Shown here piece by piece: positions 45,292 through 53,295 of a DNA stretch of 64,000 nt (positions within the stretch are counted from its first letter, which is position 1; the number at the start of each line of letters is the position of its first letter). A program made the position numbers and the translations under genes. Source of the DNA: UBA4732 sp002404095 (GTDB lineage: Bacteria > Planctomycetota > Planctomycetia > Gemmatales > Gemmataceae); NCBI GenBank assembly GCA_036783645.1, contig DAIPWT010000006.1, positions 36,861 through 100,860 on the forward strand. The letters run 5' to 3'. The notes below the pieces were generated by a model. The model worked only from the letters and a program-made list of their open reading frames with translations, was not told the origin of the DNA and made no database searches.

Positions 45292-45947
45292 TCGTCCCGT
45301 TTGACCGTCTGGAACCGGCTCTGTAGCCATGGCAAGTGATCCGGAGAGGGGAATACGTTGTCGTGACCGAACCACGTCGGCCAGAAGAAGCGCTGAAAGT
45401 TGGAATGGCGCCGCATCGGTGGCGCCGGCCATTTCCGCGAGACGTAGAAGTCCACCACGCCGATCATGCCGCCCAGCTTGAGGGCCGTGTAAGCTCGCTC
45501 CAGCGCTTGAAACCAGTTCGGAATCATCGTCAAGGAATACGAAAACGTCACCACGTCCACCGGCCCGTCCGGCGGTTCGTAGGTCGTAGCGTCGGCGAGC
45601 GTCGTCTGGACATTGGCCCAGCCGTTGCCGCGGATGCGCTCGTCGGCCGTCGCCAATAGCGATGGGCACAGGTCGATAATCCGCAGGCTCTGTAAGCGGG
45701 CGAGGCGGTCGCCGAGGAGTTCCGCGTTGTAGCCGGTGCCGCCGCCGACGTCCAACATTTTGCCGCCCTCGGGGACATCCAACGCGGCCATCATCTCTTC
45801 ACGGCCATGCAACAGCCGCCGCCGGAAGGCGTCGTAGTCGCCGGCTTGGGCGCGATAGAACGTCTCCAGGCGTTCGCCGTGCGTGGCGCCGCGGACGCGG
45901 GTAAATGCCAGGTTGTAAAGGACGCGCAGGTCCGAAGTTAGTCCCAT
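45222..45947 (-). CDS. btaB: SAM-dependent N-methyltransferase, BtaB-like
   Basis: A 241-residue class I methyltransferase with the SAM loop MLDVGGGTGYNAELLG (~63-78), a second acidic strand LRIIDLCPSLL and motif VDVVTFSYSLTMIPNW. It lies one hairpin downstream of a BtaA-like gene. BtaB methylates diacylglyceryl-homoserine three times to give the betaine lipid DGTS. The assignment rests on this pairing together with the YRAQAGDYDAFRRRLLHGRE opening typical of BtaB. Confidence 0.78.
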   Translation of the reverse strand: MGLTSDLRVLYNLAFTRVRGATHGERLETFYRAQAGDYDAFRRRLLHGREEMMAALDVPEGGKMLDVGGGTGYNAELLGDRLARLQSLRIIDLCPSLLATADERIRGNGWANVQTTLADATTYEPPDGPVDVVTFSYSLTMIPNWFQALERAYTALKLGGMIGVVDFYVSRKWPAPPMRRHSNFQRFFWPTWFGHDNVFPSPDHLPWLQSRFQTVKRDECLGKVPYLMLKAPYYIFLGRKA

Positions 45948-45961
45948 GAACAGTCTGCCTC

Positions 45962-46031
45962 TGATGGTGGGCCGCTCGCTCCGCGAGCGGCTTGGGCAAA
46001 AGCCGCTCGCGGAGCGAGCGGCCCACCATCA
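45962..46031. repeat. Perfect inverted repeat, 31-base arms
   Basis: Arms 45962-45992 and 46001-46031 (start TGATGGTGGGCCGCTCGCTC) with an eight-base loop. It lies between the BtaA- and BtaB-like genes, one base from the btaA stop codon, so it is transcribed within the operon. Confidence 0.85.
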
Positions 46032-46032
46032 T

Positions 46033-47304
46033 TCAATCGTGATCCGGCAAGTCCGCGATGTAGAAGCTGCCGTAAGTGTGTACACGGTCTTTGGCGTGCA
46101 ATTCCGCCGCGAAGGAAGGATTATAACGGAGCAGCTGACCGAGTTCCATCTCGCGGCCGCGATGTTGGACGCGCAGGTGATCGAGGTAACTGACCTTTAG
46201 CCCCGCGCTGCGGAAGATCACGCGGGCGCCGGGCCGCGCCTTCTCCAGAATGGCGTTCCACTCGTCCACCAGACCTTCGGGGTTGTGGAAGCTCATCCAA
46301 TCCATGTGGTCCAGCAGCACGAAGCGCGATACGCCCGGTTCCGTGTCGCGCAAGAAGCCGGTCACTGTCGTGGTATGAATTTTGAGCCGATGGACCAACG
46401 AGCGCAGCCGCTCGAAGTTTTCTTCACGGAGATATTCCGGACAGCATTCGGGCGTGTAATGCCCTTGGAAGTAGACGCGCCAGAAGTAGTTGTCGTGGAA
46501 CGGCAATTCCATGACGACGGCCTCCAGCGCGTCGCGGATGAACTTGGCGACGCCGCCGGGGTATTGCGTGGTGATCTCCTCGCGCTGCGGCCAGGGCACG
46601 CCGAGCAGGCTGAGCGTCAGGCTGCGCGACAAAAACCACTTCAGCCAAGGCGTCCAGATGCGATGACGGATCTTCGATTGGTAAATCTCGCGCTGTTCCT
46701 CAATGCTGCGTGCTTCGAGCAGTTCCTCAATGGGGTCGCGCAGCTGGTGGGCGACGTGGGCGTTGGTGAGAACGAGTTTGGCCAACAGGCCAGACGTTCC
46801 GCGGAAGTAGAACGACTTGCGCCAGCCTTTGCCGAGGAAAAACGGAATGTGCTTGTCCCAATAGAGACGGGCCGTCGGCGAAAGCTCTTGCCGGATGGAG
46901 TCGAAATACATCTGCCGCGCGTAGGGCGAGCGGCCCTTGCCGAACAGGGAGAAGAAAGAGTCGTAATCCAGCGTGCGCAGCGCGGCGATTTTGAATTCCA
47001 GCAGGGCGTTCTGAATGGGATTTACGTCCACCGCGTTGACTTCGCCGCACCCGGCCAGCAGATAATCGAGGGCGTTGCAGCCGGCGCTGGTGATGACGAC
47101 AAGGCGGTCGTCGGCCGTCAGGTCGAGCGCCTGTCGGTCGAGGGCGGGGTCCTCCCAGCAGGTGTTGTAGATGAGGTTGTGACGATGGACGGCGCGGAAG
47201 ATGCGCGTGTTGAGTTTTTCCCGGGCGGAGTTGGTGCGGATCATGCGTGGATCAACCTTTATGTGAGCGAGACAGCCGGGGGACAGCCTCCGAGAAAGAT
47301 TCAT
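46033..47304 (-). CDS. btaA: BtaA-like 3-amino-3-carboxypropyl transferase (DUF3419)
   Basis: 423 residues from the ATG at 47304, which overlaps the acyltransferase stop as ATGA; an ATG at 47244 is the alternative. DUF3419 marks: HNLIYNTCWEDPALDRQAL, VVITSAGCNALDYLLAG (SAM loop), EVNAVDVNPIQNALLEFKI, and LLDHMDWMSFHNPEGL. BtaA moves the aminocarboxypropyl group of S-adenosylmethionine onto diacylglycerol, first step of DGTS synthesis. Known systems are induced by phosphate starvation. Confidence 0.88.
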   Translation of the reverse strand: MNLSRRLSPGCLAHIKVDPRMIRTNSAREKLNTRIFRAVHRHNLIYNTCWEDPALDRQALDLTADDRLVVITSAGCNALDYLLAGCGEVNAVDVNPIQNALLEFKIAALRTLDYDSFFSLFGKGRSPYARQMYFDSIRQELSPTARLYWDKHIPFFLGKGWRKSFYFRGTSGLLAKLVLTNAHVAHQLRDPIEELLEARSIEEQREIYQSKIRHRIWTPWLKWFLSRSLTLSLLGVPWPQREEITTQYPGGVAKFIRDALEAVVMELPFHDNYFWRVYFQGHYTPECCPEYLREENFERLRSLVHRLKIHTTTVTGFLRDTEPGVSRFVLLDHMDWMSFHNPEGLVDEWNAILEKARPGARVIFRSAGLKVSYLDHLRVQHRGREMELGQLLRYNPSFAAELHAKDRVHTYGSFYIADLPDHD

Positions 47305-48599
47305 GTGACAGCGTGTTTGTCGGGTTTGACAACGGCGCCGTTGGACCATTGGACCGCGGACGATAACGGATTCCCCACAGGCGGAAGACAGTTCCAGTCG
47401 GGGGGCGGTCCTTGCTCAAGCATTTGTAAGAGCAAACTCTTCATGCCGTCGGCCGCCGCCGCCGTCAGCGGGTCGCCGGCGTCGCGCGCAGCGCGCTTGG
47501 AGGCAAAAGCGCGAACGTCAACCGCCGGGCCGACGGCAAGCGTGGCGCCGAGTTCCCCGACCGGTTCCTCCATGCGGTCGGCCATCGTTTCTTCGATACG
47601 CTGGATCGTCTCGGCGATGCGCTCCAGGCTGGGCCGTTCCGCCAGGTATTCGTGGGAATGCGCGCTGAGGTTTTCGCAGAAGAGCAACACCTCAAGCGCT
47701 TCCCGCGTGACGCGGCTGGCGTCGGCGTCGTCCCGCGACTCCGTGAGCTTGCGCACCAAAATCAAGCGCAGCCGGCGGACGCGCTCTAGGTTCCAGCCCT
47801 CGTATTCTTTGCCGAGATAACGCTTTTCCATGTCGCCGATCAGTACGCAGGTCAACCGCCGGATTCGCTCGTCCAGCGCACCTTCCTGAGCGCGGCCGAA
47901 CCGCTCGATTTCCTTCACGGCCAATAGGGCGTTGCCGACTTGCCCGAGGCGTTCCGGCAGATTGGCGCCGTGCTTCGGCAGCCAGCCGAGGCCGCGCTCC
48001 AGTTTCTCCACGCGCCGATTCAGTTCGGGCCGCGGGTCGCCGAGCAGCCAATACTTGATGCCGACCGGATGGATCAGGATCGGCCGTTCGCTCTGCTTGA
48101 CCGCCTGGCGGACAATCAATCCCAGTCCTTCTTGCAACGGCCCGACGCGGTCGTTTTGCCGAAACCACGTTCCTTCGGGGAACATGAGGATCGGCCGTTC
48201 CGCCTTAGTCAAGATGCCCACGGTGGCGCGGATGGCCTCGCGGTCGGCCCCTTCGCGTAGGATGCTGTAGCCGCCGATGCGGTTAAGCCACCAGCCGATT
48301 ACGCGATTCTGTTTGAAAATGTGGTAGGAGACGACGTAGTAAAAGTACCGTTGGACTTCCAGGCCCATCGCGCCGACGACGATCGGATCGGCCCAGCGCA
48401 CATGGTTGGAGGCCAACAGGATTCCGGCGTTTTTCGACAGCGAATCGCGGAGATATTCGAGACCCTGAAAATGGAGGAGCGGCACCCCCATCTTACGGCG
48501 TAAGTGGCGCGGCATGACGTGCTTGGCCACGCGGCACCACAATTTGCCGCGATACGGCGGTACAAATCGGTACGGATCAAGAAAGTAACGCTGGAACAA
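47301..48599 (-). CDS. PlsC-type acyltransferase with long C-terminal extension
   Basis: About 432 residues from a TTG at 48599 (GGAG upstream); no ATG is available before the conserved part, so the start is uncertain. The acyltransferase motifs are intact: NHVRWADP (HX4D), and FPEGTW about 80 residues later. The C-terminal ~200 residues are helical and unlike classic PlsC, ending in a short tail. It probably acylates lysophosphatidate or a related lipid. It begins the operon with btaA and btaB and may supply their diacylglycerol. Confidence 0.82.
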   Translation of the reverse strand: MFQRYFLDPYRFVPPYRGKLWCRVAKHVMPRHLRRKMGVPLLHFQGLEYLRDSLSKNAGILLASNHVRWADPIVVGAMGLEVQRYFYYVVSYHIFKQNRVIGWWLNRIGGYSILREGADREAIRATVGILTKAERPILMFPEGTWFRQNDRVGPLQEGLGLIVRQAVKQSERPILIHPVGIKYWLLGDPRPELNRRVEKLERGLGWLPKHGANLPERLGQVGNALLAVKEIERFGRAQEGALDERIRRLTCVLIGDMEKRYLGKEYEGWNLERVRRLRLILVRKLTESRDDADASRVTREALEVLLFCENLSAHSHEYLAERPSLERIAETIQRIEETMADRMEEPVGELGATLAVGPAVDVRAFASKRAARDAGDPLTAAAADGMKSLLLQMLEQGPPPDWNCLPPVGNPLSSAVQWSNGAVVKPDKHAVT

Positions 48600-48947
48600 G
48601 GTGTTCTCCGGCCCGGAGCGTTTCAACCGGCGCGAGGCCGTCCTTCTAATGATATGCGCCGCGAAAGCGATGGCACGTGAAAAGAGGAGGAAATGCGCGG
48701 AGGAGTCCTGGCCCCCCGGACTCACGAGTACGTTCGCCCGGGGCTTTATTTCAGTCGCCCAAGGGGCTCCGGCCGCAGACGCTTCTCCGGTCTTGGAGCC
48801 CGGCTGAGGGCGACCGAAATAAAGCCCCGGGCGAACGTACTCGTGAGTCCGGGGGGCCACGGCAGAAATCGGCGCTTGCATCCCGTCGCATCTCGGCGAT
48901 AATCATTATCGTCCCTTCGCCTTCCCACCCGCTTCCCCGGAGGAGCC
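48600..48947. other. Divergent intergenic region with repeat element
   Basis: Contains the family A inverted repeat (48710-48858). GGAGGAGCC at the right end serves the next gene. No other gene seen; promoters for both directions must lie here. Confidence 0.5.
48710..48858. repeat. Long inverted repeat, family A, copy 2
   Basis: A 149-base element with ~60-base arms, better preserved than the copy at 41010 and in opposite orientation. Cores: GGCCCCCCGGACTCACGAGT, CGCCCGGGGCTTTATT. The acyltransferase frame runs through it only because GC-rich DNA lacks stops. Confidence 0.85.
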
Positions 48948-50243
48948 GTGACCCGCCGACTGAACCGCCGTCGTTTCCTGCACGAGGCCGCCGGCCTTAG
49001 CGCCGCCGCGCTCGCCGTGCCCTTCGTCGCCGCCGAAGAGAAGAAGAAATCGCCCAGCGACCGTCTCAATATCGGCGTCGTCGGCGTCGCCGGCCAGGGC
49101 GCCTACGACCTCAGTAACGTCACCAGCGAAAACATCTACGCCCTCTGCGACGTGGACGAAAACCGCGCCGCCGTAGCCCGCAAGGCGCATCCCAAGGCCA
49201 AGTTCTTCCAAGACTACCGCCAACTCCTTGATCTCAAGGAAGTGGACGCCGTCGTCTGCGCCACGCCGGATCACATGCACGCCTTCGTCGGCGTCAACGC
49301 CATGCGCGCCGGCAAGCACCTTTACTGTGAAAAACCGCTCGCCCACTCGGTCGCCGAAGTTCGTCTGATGATGGATACGGCCGCCAAACAGGGCGTCATA
49401 ACGCAGATGGGCACGCAGATTCACGCCGAGCCGAACTATCGCCGCGTGGTCGAGATCGTTCAGGCCGGCGCCCTTGGCCCCGTCGCGCGCGTCCACGTCT
49501 GGTGCAACCGGACGCCGGACAAGCGCGTGAAATCCGCGAAGAAGATGGATGCGCCGGCCGGCTTCGATTGGGATGTGTGGTTGGGGCCGGCGCCGCAGCA
49601 AAACTACGACACCGCCTTCGTGCCATTCCACTGGCGTTGGTTTTGGGACTTCGGCGGCGGCGTACTGGGCGACATGGCCTGCCACTTCATGGACCTGCCG
49701 CATTGGGCGCTCGACCTGACCACGCCGCTCACCGTCGCCGCCCACGGCAGAAAGGTCAAAGACGGCGACCAGGATGCTCCCGACTTGCTACAGGTGGACT
49801 ACACCTATCCGGCGCGTGGCAATCAGCCGAAGGTTCACCTGACCTGGTATAACGGCGTCCCCGGGCCGGATCTCGACGCCAAGGAGGCGTACCACGGCTT
49901 TGCCAATGGCGTCCTGTTCGAGGGGCCGAAAGGCCAACTCGTGGCGGACTACGGCAATCACAAACTGCTGCCGGAAGAGATGTTCAAGGACTTTACGGCG
50001 CCCAAACAAACCATTGCGCCGTCCATCGGCCATCACAAGGAATGGATCGAGGCGATCAAGGGCAACGGCAAAACGCTGTGTAATTTTGCCTACAGCGGCG
50101 CGTTGGCTGAAACTGTCTTGCTGGGCAACGTCGCCTATCGGTCGGGCAAGTCGTTCGCCTGGGATGATAAGGCCGGGACGGTGGACTCGGCGGAGGCGGC
50201 CCAGTACCTTCAGCGAGCGTATCGCACGGGCTGGAAGCTGTAA
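48948..50243 (+). CDS. Gfo/Idh/MocA oxidoreductase, Tat-exported
   Basis: 431 residues from a GTG preceded by GGAGGAGCC. A Tat-type leader (RRLNRRRFLHEAAGLSAAAL) is followed by the Rossmann nucleotide loop (IGVVGVAGQGAYDL) and the family signature GKHLYCEKPLAHSV. An NAD(P)-dependent sugar or polyol dehydrogenase that acts outside the cytoplasm, with cofactor probably pre-loaded. Planctomycetes have dozens of such enzymes; the substrate is unknown. Followed by a terminator-like hairpin. Confidence 0.92.
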   Translation: MTRRLNRRRFLHEAAGLSAAALAVPFVAAEEKKKSPSDRLNIGVVGVAGQGAYDLSNVTSENIYALCDVDENRAAVARKAHPKAKFFQDYRQLLDLKEVDAVVCATPDHMHAFVGVNAMRAGKHLYCEKPLAHSVAEVRLMMDTAAKQGVITQMGTQIHAEPNYRRVVEIVQAGALGPVARVHVWCNRTPDKRVKSAKKMDAPAGFDWDVWLGPAPQQNYDTAFVPFHWRWFWDFGGGVLGDMACHFMDLPHWALDLTTPLTVAAHGRKVKDGDQDAPDLLQVDYTYPARGNQPKVHLTWYNGVPGPDLDAKEAYHGFANGVLFEGPKGQLVADYGNHKLLPEEMFKDFTAPKQTIAPSIGHHKEWIEAIKGNGKTLCNFAYSGALAETVLLGNVAYRSGKSFAWDDKAGTVDSAEAAQYLQRAYRTGWKL

Positions 50244-50258
50244 CGGTTAAACGGTGTT

Positions 50259-50319
50259 ACGAGCCGCGACCGTTAGGGAGCGAGGAAGCCCCCACCGCTC
50301 CCTAACGGTCGCGGCTCGT
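50259..50319. repeat. Perfect inverted repeat, 24-base arms
   Basis: Arms 50259-50282 and 50296-50319 (start ACGAGCCGCGACCGTTAGGG) with a 13-base loop, between the convergent oxidoreductase and rpsT genes. Probable bidirectional terminator. Confidence 0.8.
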
Positions 50320-50346
50320 CAATGTTGGCCCTAAGAGGAGTAAGCG

Positions 50347-50631
50347 TCACGTCGCGGCAGGCTTGGGTGCGGCTTCCTTGGCGTTGAGGGCGCGGGCCAG
50401 CTGCGATTTTTTGCGCGCGGCCATATTAGCATGGACGACGCGCTTGGCCGCTGCCTTGTCCAGCTTCTTACAGGCGAGTTTGAACTGAGTGCGCAATTCC
50501 TCAATGGGGCCTTCCAGGGCAACCTGGAAGCCTTTAAGCTCGGTCTTGACGCCTTTCTTGACGGCGCGGTTGTGCAGACGGCGTTTAGCGGTCTTTCGCA
50601 AGTTCTTCTTAGCGCTGCGCGTATGCGGCAT
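50347..50631 (-). CDS. rpsT: 30S ribosomal protein S20
   Basis: A 94-residue basic protein that binds 16S rRNA. MPHTRSAKKNLRKTAKRRLH is the standard S20 opening. The central helices end in RVVHANMAARKKSQLARAL. The ATG at 50631 has GGAGAGG upstream; in-frame codons before it are non-coding. Monocistronic, as usual. Confidence 0.96.
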   Translation of the reverse strand: MPHTRSAKKNLRKTAKRRLHNRAVKKGVKTELKGFQVALEGPIEELRTQFKLACKKLDKAAAKRVVHANMAARKKSQLARALNAKEAAPKPAAT

Positions 50632-50798
50632 CGATCCTCTCCACGATCCATCCGTTCGGCGACGGCAAGGTTTTGACCAAAAAGGCATTATAACCAACGG
50701 CGGCCCAGCGGCAAGACGGTGAACCGTGTATCGCCGTGGAATGCCGCGTCAAGTAAGATGCTGATGTTAGCCGAGGTCAACCTCACGGGACGAAACTC

Positions 50799-51698
50799 TT
50801 GCTGACCATCAACGAAACCACAATCGAAGACACCTTCGCCGAAGCTTTCCCCATGACGGCCGTGCGATTAATCGTCACGGCCGAGACGCCCTCATGGGCG
50901 CAAACCGCCGCGCAGGTCACGACCGGCTACGCCTCTTCAGTGATCGGCTGCGACGCCGAGGCCGGCCTAGAGCGGACGCTCGGCCCCGACGAGACGCCTG
51001 ACGGTCGGCCCGGCGTGAGCCTGTTGCTGTTCGCGTTCAACCGCGACGCCCTGCAAAAGGCGGTCGTCAACCGAGTCGGCCAATGCGTTCTCACCTGCCC
51101 GACGACGGCCTGCTACAACGGCCTGCCGATGATTAAGGAAAAAGCCATCCGCATAGGCGGCAATCTGCGCTTCTTCGGCGACGGCTTTCAGTTCAGCAAG
51201 AAGCTGGAAGGCCGACGATTCTGGCGGCTGCCGGTGATGGACGGCGAGTTCACCTGCGAGGACTATTTCGGCACCATCAAGGGCGTCGCGGGCGGCAACT
51301 TTTTAATTGTCGGCGCGACCCAAGCGGCGGCGCTGGCGGCGGCCGAAGCGGCGGTCGCCGCCATCCGACAGGTTCCCGGCGTGCTGCTGCCGTTTCCTGG
51401 CGGCGTCGTTCGCAGCGGCAGCAAGATCGGCAGCAAATACAAGAAGCTTCGCGCCAGCACCAACGATGCCTATTGTCCGACGCTGCGCGGCCAGGTGAAG
51501 ACGGCCTTGCCAGAGGGGGCGAACGCCGTCTATGAAATCGTGATGGATGGCGTAGATTTGTCCAGCGTCGAAACGGCCACTCGCGTCGGTGTGCGCGCGG
51601 CTTGCCGGCCGGGCGTACTGCGTATCACGGCGGGCAACTACGGCGGCAAGCTGGGGCCGTTTCATTTGCATTTACACAAATTGCTGGCGGAGGCGTAG
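50799..51698 (+). CDS. ftr: Formylmethanofuran:tetrahydromethanopterin formyltransferase
   Basis: A 299-residue Ftr (FhcD in bacteria), normal length. It moves the formyl group between methanofuran and H4MPT in formaldehyde oxidation. Marks: LTINETTIEDTFAEAFPM at the start, TPDGRPGVSLLLFAF, VLTCPTTACYNGL and the C-terminal ITAGNYGGKLGPFHLHLH. The start is a TTG at 50799; the conserved N-terminus leaves no alternative. First gene of a plus-strand operon that includes fhcC. Confidence 0.94.
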   Translation: MLTINETTIEDTFAEAFPMTAVRLIVTAETPSWAQTAAQVTTGYASSVIGCDAEAGLERTLGPDETPDGRPGVSLLLFAFNRDALQKAVVNRVGQCVLTCPTTACYNGLPMIKEKAIRIGGNLRFFGDGFQFSKKLEGRRFWRLPVMDGEFTCEDYFGTIKGVAGGNFLIVGATQAAALAAAEAAVAAIRQVPGVLLPFPGGVVRSGSKIGSKYKKLRASTNDAYCPTLRGQVKTALPEGANAVYEIVMDGVDLSSVETATRVGVRAACRPGVLRITAGNYGGKLGPFHLHLHKLLAEA

Positions 51699-51783
51699 GC
51701 GAATCGAATGTCTTTTTTTTCTTGGTGCGGTTAGCATGGAGGTGATGCGGCAACCGGACGGTCTGTTTCCACGAGGGCGAGCC

Positions 51784-52473
51784 ATGAAAACACAAACGCC
51801 AGCGGACCTGGACCAAATCCTTTATCCCGACGACGACGGCCTGCCCATGTCAGACAATACGCGCCAATTCCAGTGGATCGTCACCCTCCAAGGCAATCTC
51901 GACGCTCTCTACCGCGACAACCCTGACGTCTTCGTGGCCGGTAATCTCCTGTGGTACGCCGTGGAAGGCCAGCCGACGGTGCGCAGGGCGCCCGACGCGA
52001 TGGTGGTGTTCGGCCGACCCAAGGGCTATCGCGGCTCCTACCTTCAATGGAAAGAGGATGGGATTGCTCCGCAGGTGGTTTTTGAAGTGTTGTCTCCCGG
52101 CAACGAAGAGGCGGAAATGGACCGCAAGTTCGCGTTCTATGACGCCTATGGCGTAGAGGAATACTATCTCTTCGATCCCGATGCGATTGAGTTGTCCGGT
52201 TGGCGGCGACACTTAGGACGCTTACAGCCGATTCTCCAGATGGACGGTTGGGTCAGTCCTCAGCTCGGCATCCGCTTTGATCTTTCGCGCGACGAGCTAA
52301 TCGTCATTCGCCCTGACAACACCCCTTTCTTCACGTTTCTGGAACTAGACGAACTTCAAAAACAAGCCTTGCGCCAAGCCGACGAGGCCCGGCGGCAGGC
52401 TAATCAGGAACGGGAACGCGCCGATCGCTTGGCGGCGATGCTTCGCGCTTTAGGCGTCGATCCGGGAACCTAA
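51784..52473 (+). CDS. Uma2-family putative nuclease
   Basis: 229 residues from the ATG at 51784, with GAGGGCGAG upstream. The family's PD-(D/E)XK-like fold is recognisable from RRAPDAMVVFG and QVVFEVLSPGNEEAEMDRKF. The C-terminal ~45 residues are a charged helix (DEARRQANQERERADRLAAM). These proteins are multiplied in planctomycetes and cyanobacteria; their role is not established. It separates ftr from fhcC by 780 bases, probably a later insertion into a C1 operon. Confidence 0.88.
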   Translation: MKTQTPADLDQILYPDDDGLPMSDNTRQFQWIVTLQGNLDALYRDNPDVFVAGNLLWYAVEGQPTVRRAPDAMVVFGRPKGYRGSYLQWKEDGIAPQVVFEVLSPGNEEAEMDRKFAFYDAYGVEEYYLFDPDAIELSGWRRHLGRLQPILQMDGWVSPQLGIRFDLSRDELIVIRPDNTPFFTFLELDELQKQALRQADEARRQANQERERADRLAAMLRALGVDPGT

Positions 52474-52479
52474 ACGCGC

Positions 52480-53295
52480 ATGATTCACCTCCGTTATCAC
52501 GGAACAACGTCCATCCCCGTCGAGGCGGAGTGCCTGACGCCGGACAATCTCGCCGGCAAATCGCCGGCCCAGATCGCCGCGTTGCCTATCCAATATGGCA
52601 ACGCGTCCGCCTCTCTCGGAGACTTCTTCTCCGTCGAAGGCGATTCGGCGGATAAAGAGATGGTAATTGAAGGCGATTGCGACCGCGTGAAACGAATCGG
52701 CGCCGCCATGGCGAGCGGCCGCATCACCGTTCGCGGCGACGTGGGGATGCACCTCGGCGCCGAAATGACCGGCGGCGACATCCACGTTCACGGCCGCGCC
52801 GGCGACTGGACCGGTGCCGAGATGCGCGGCGGTCGCATCCACGTCCACGGCGACGCCGGCTGCTTGGTTGGGGCGGCCTATCGCGGCGGCCAGATCGGTA
52901 TGCGCGGCGGCGTTATCCTGATCGAAGGCAAAGCCGGCAACGAGGTCGGCGCCCACATGCGCCGCGGTCTGATCGCCGTCGTCGGCGACGTGGGCGATTT
53001 CCTCGGCGTCTCCATGATCGCCGGAGGCGTCTTCGTCTTTGGTCGGACGGGACCACGGCCGGGCGCCGGCATGAAGCGCGGCACCCTTGCGTTCGGCGGC
53101 GACATGCCGGGTCTGTTGCCCTCATTCCGATATGATTGCGACTACAGGGCGGTGTTCCTGAGCCTCTACCTCCGCCAGCTGCGGGCGTGGAACTTCCCGG
53201 TACACGACCGCCTGTTCACGGGAAGTTGGCGCCGTTACAGCGGCGACCTCATCGAGATGGGCAAGGGCGAAGTCCTCCATTGGAGGGAGACTTAA
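52480..53295 (+). CDS. fhcC: Formyltransferase/hydrolase complex subunit C (FwdC-like)
   Basis: A 271-residue protein with a right-handed beta-helix of repeated G..hhhhG motifs, as in FwdC/GltS domains: GRITVRGDVGMHLGAEMTGG, GRIHVHGDAGCLVGAAYRGG and EGKAGNEVGAHMRRGLIAV. In the Fhc complex it pairs with FhcA, B and D to release formate from formylmethanofuran. FhcA and FhcB are not in the window. It begins six bases after the Uma2 gene. Confidence 0.92.
   Translation: MIHLRYHGTTSIPVEAECLTPDNLAGKSPAQIAALPIQYGNASASLGDFFSVEGDSADKEMVIEGDCDRVKRIGAAMASGRITVRGDVGMHLGAEMTGGDIHVHGRAGDWTGAEMRGGRIHVHGDAGCLVGAAYRGGQIGMRGGVILIEGKAGNEVGAHMRRGLIAVVGDVGDFLGVSMIAGGVFVFGRTGPRPGAGMKRGTLAFGGDMPGLLPSFRYDCDYRAVFLSLYLRQLRAWNFPVHDRLFTGSWRRYSGDLIEMGKGEVLHWRET

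Noticed and set aside
46285..47820. A 511-codon plus-strand frame
   Set aside because: It spans the ends of two recognised minus-strand genes (BtaA-like and acyltransferase) and has no recognisable content.
47301..48881. Longer version of the acyltransferase beginning at 48881
   Set aside because: The first ~90 codons read through the family A inverted repeat; the conserved domain begins later.
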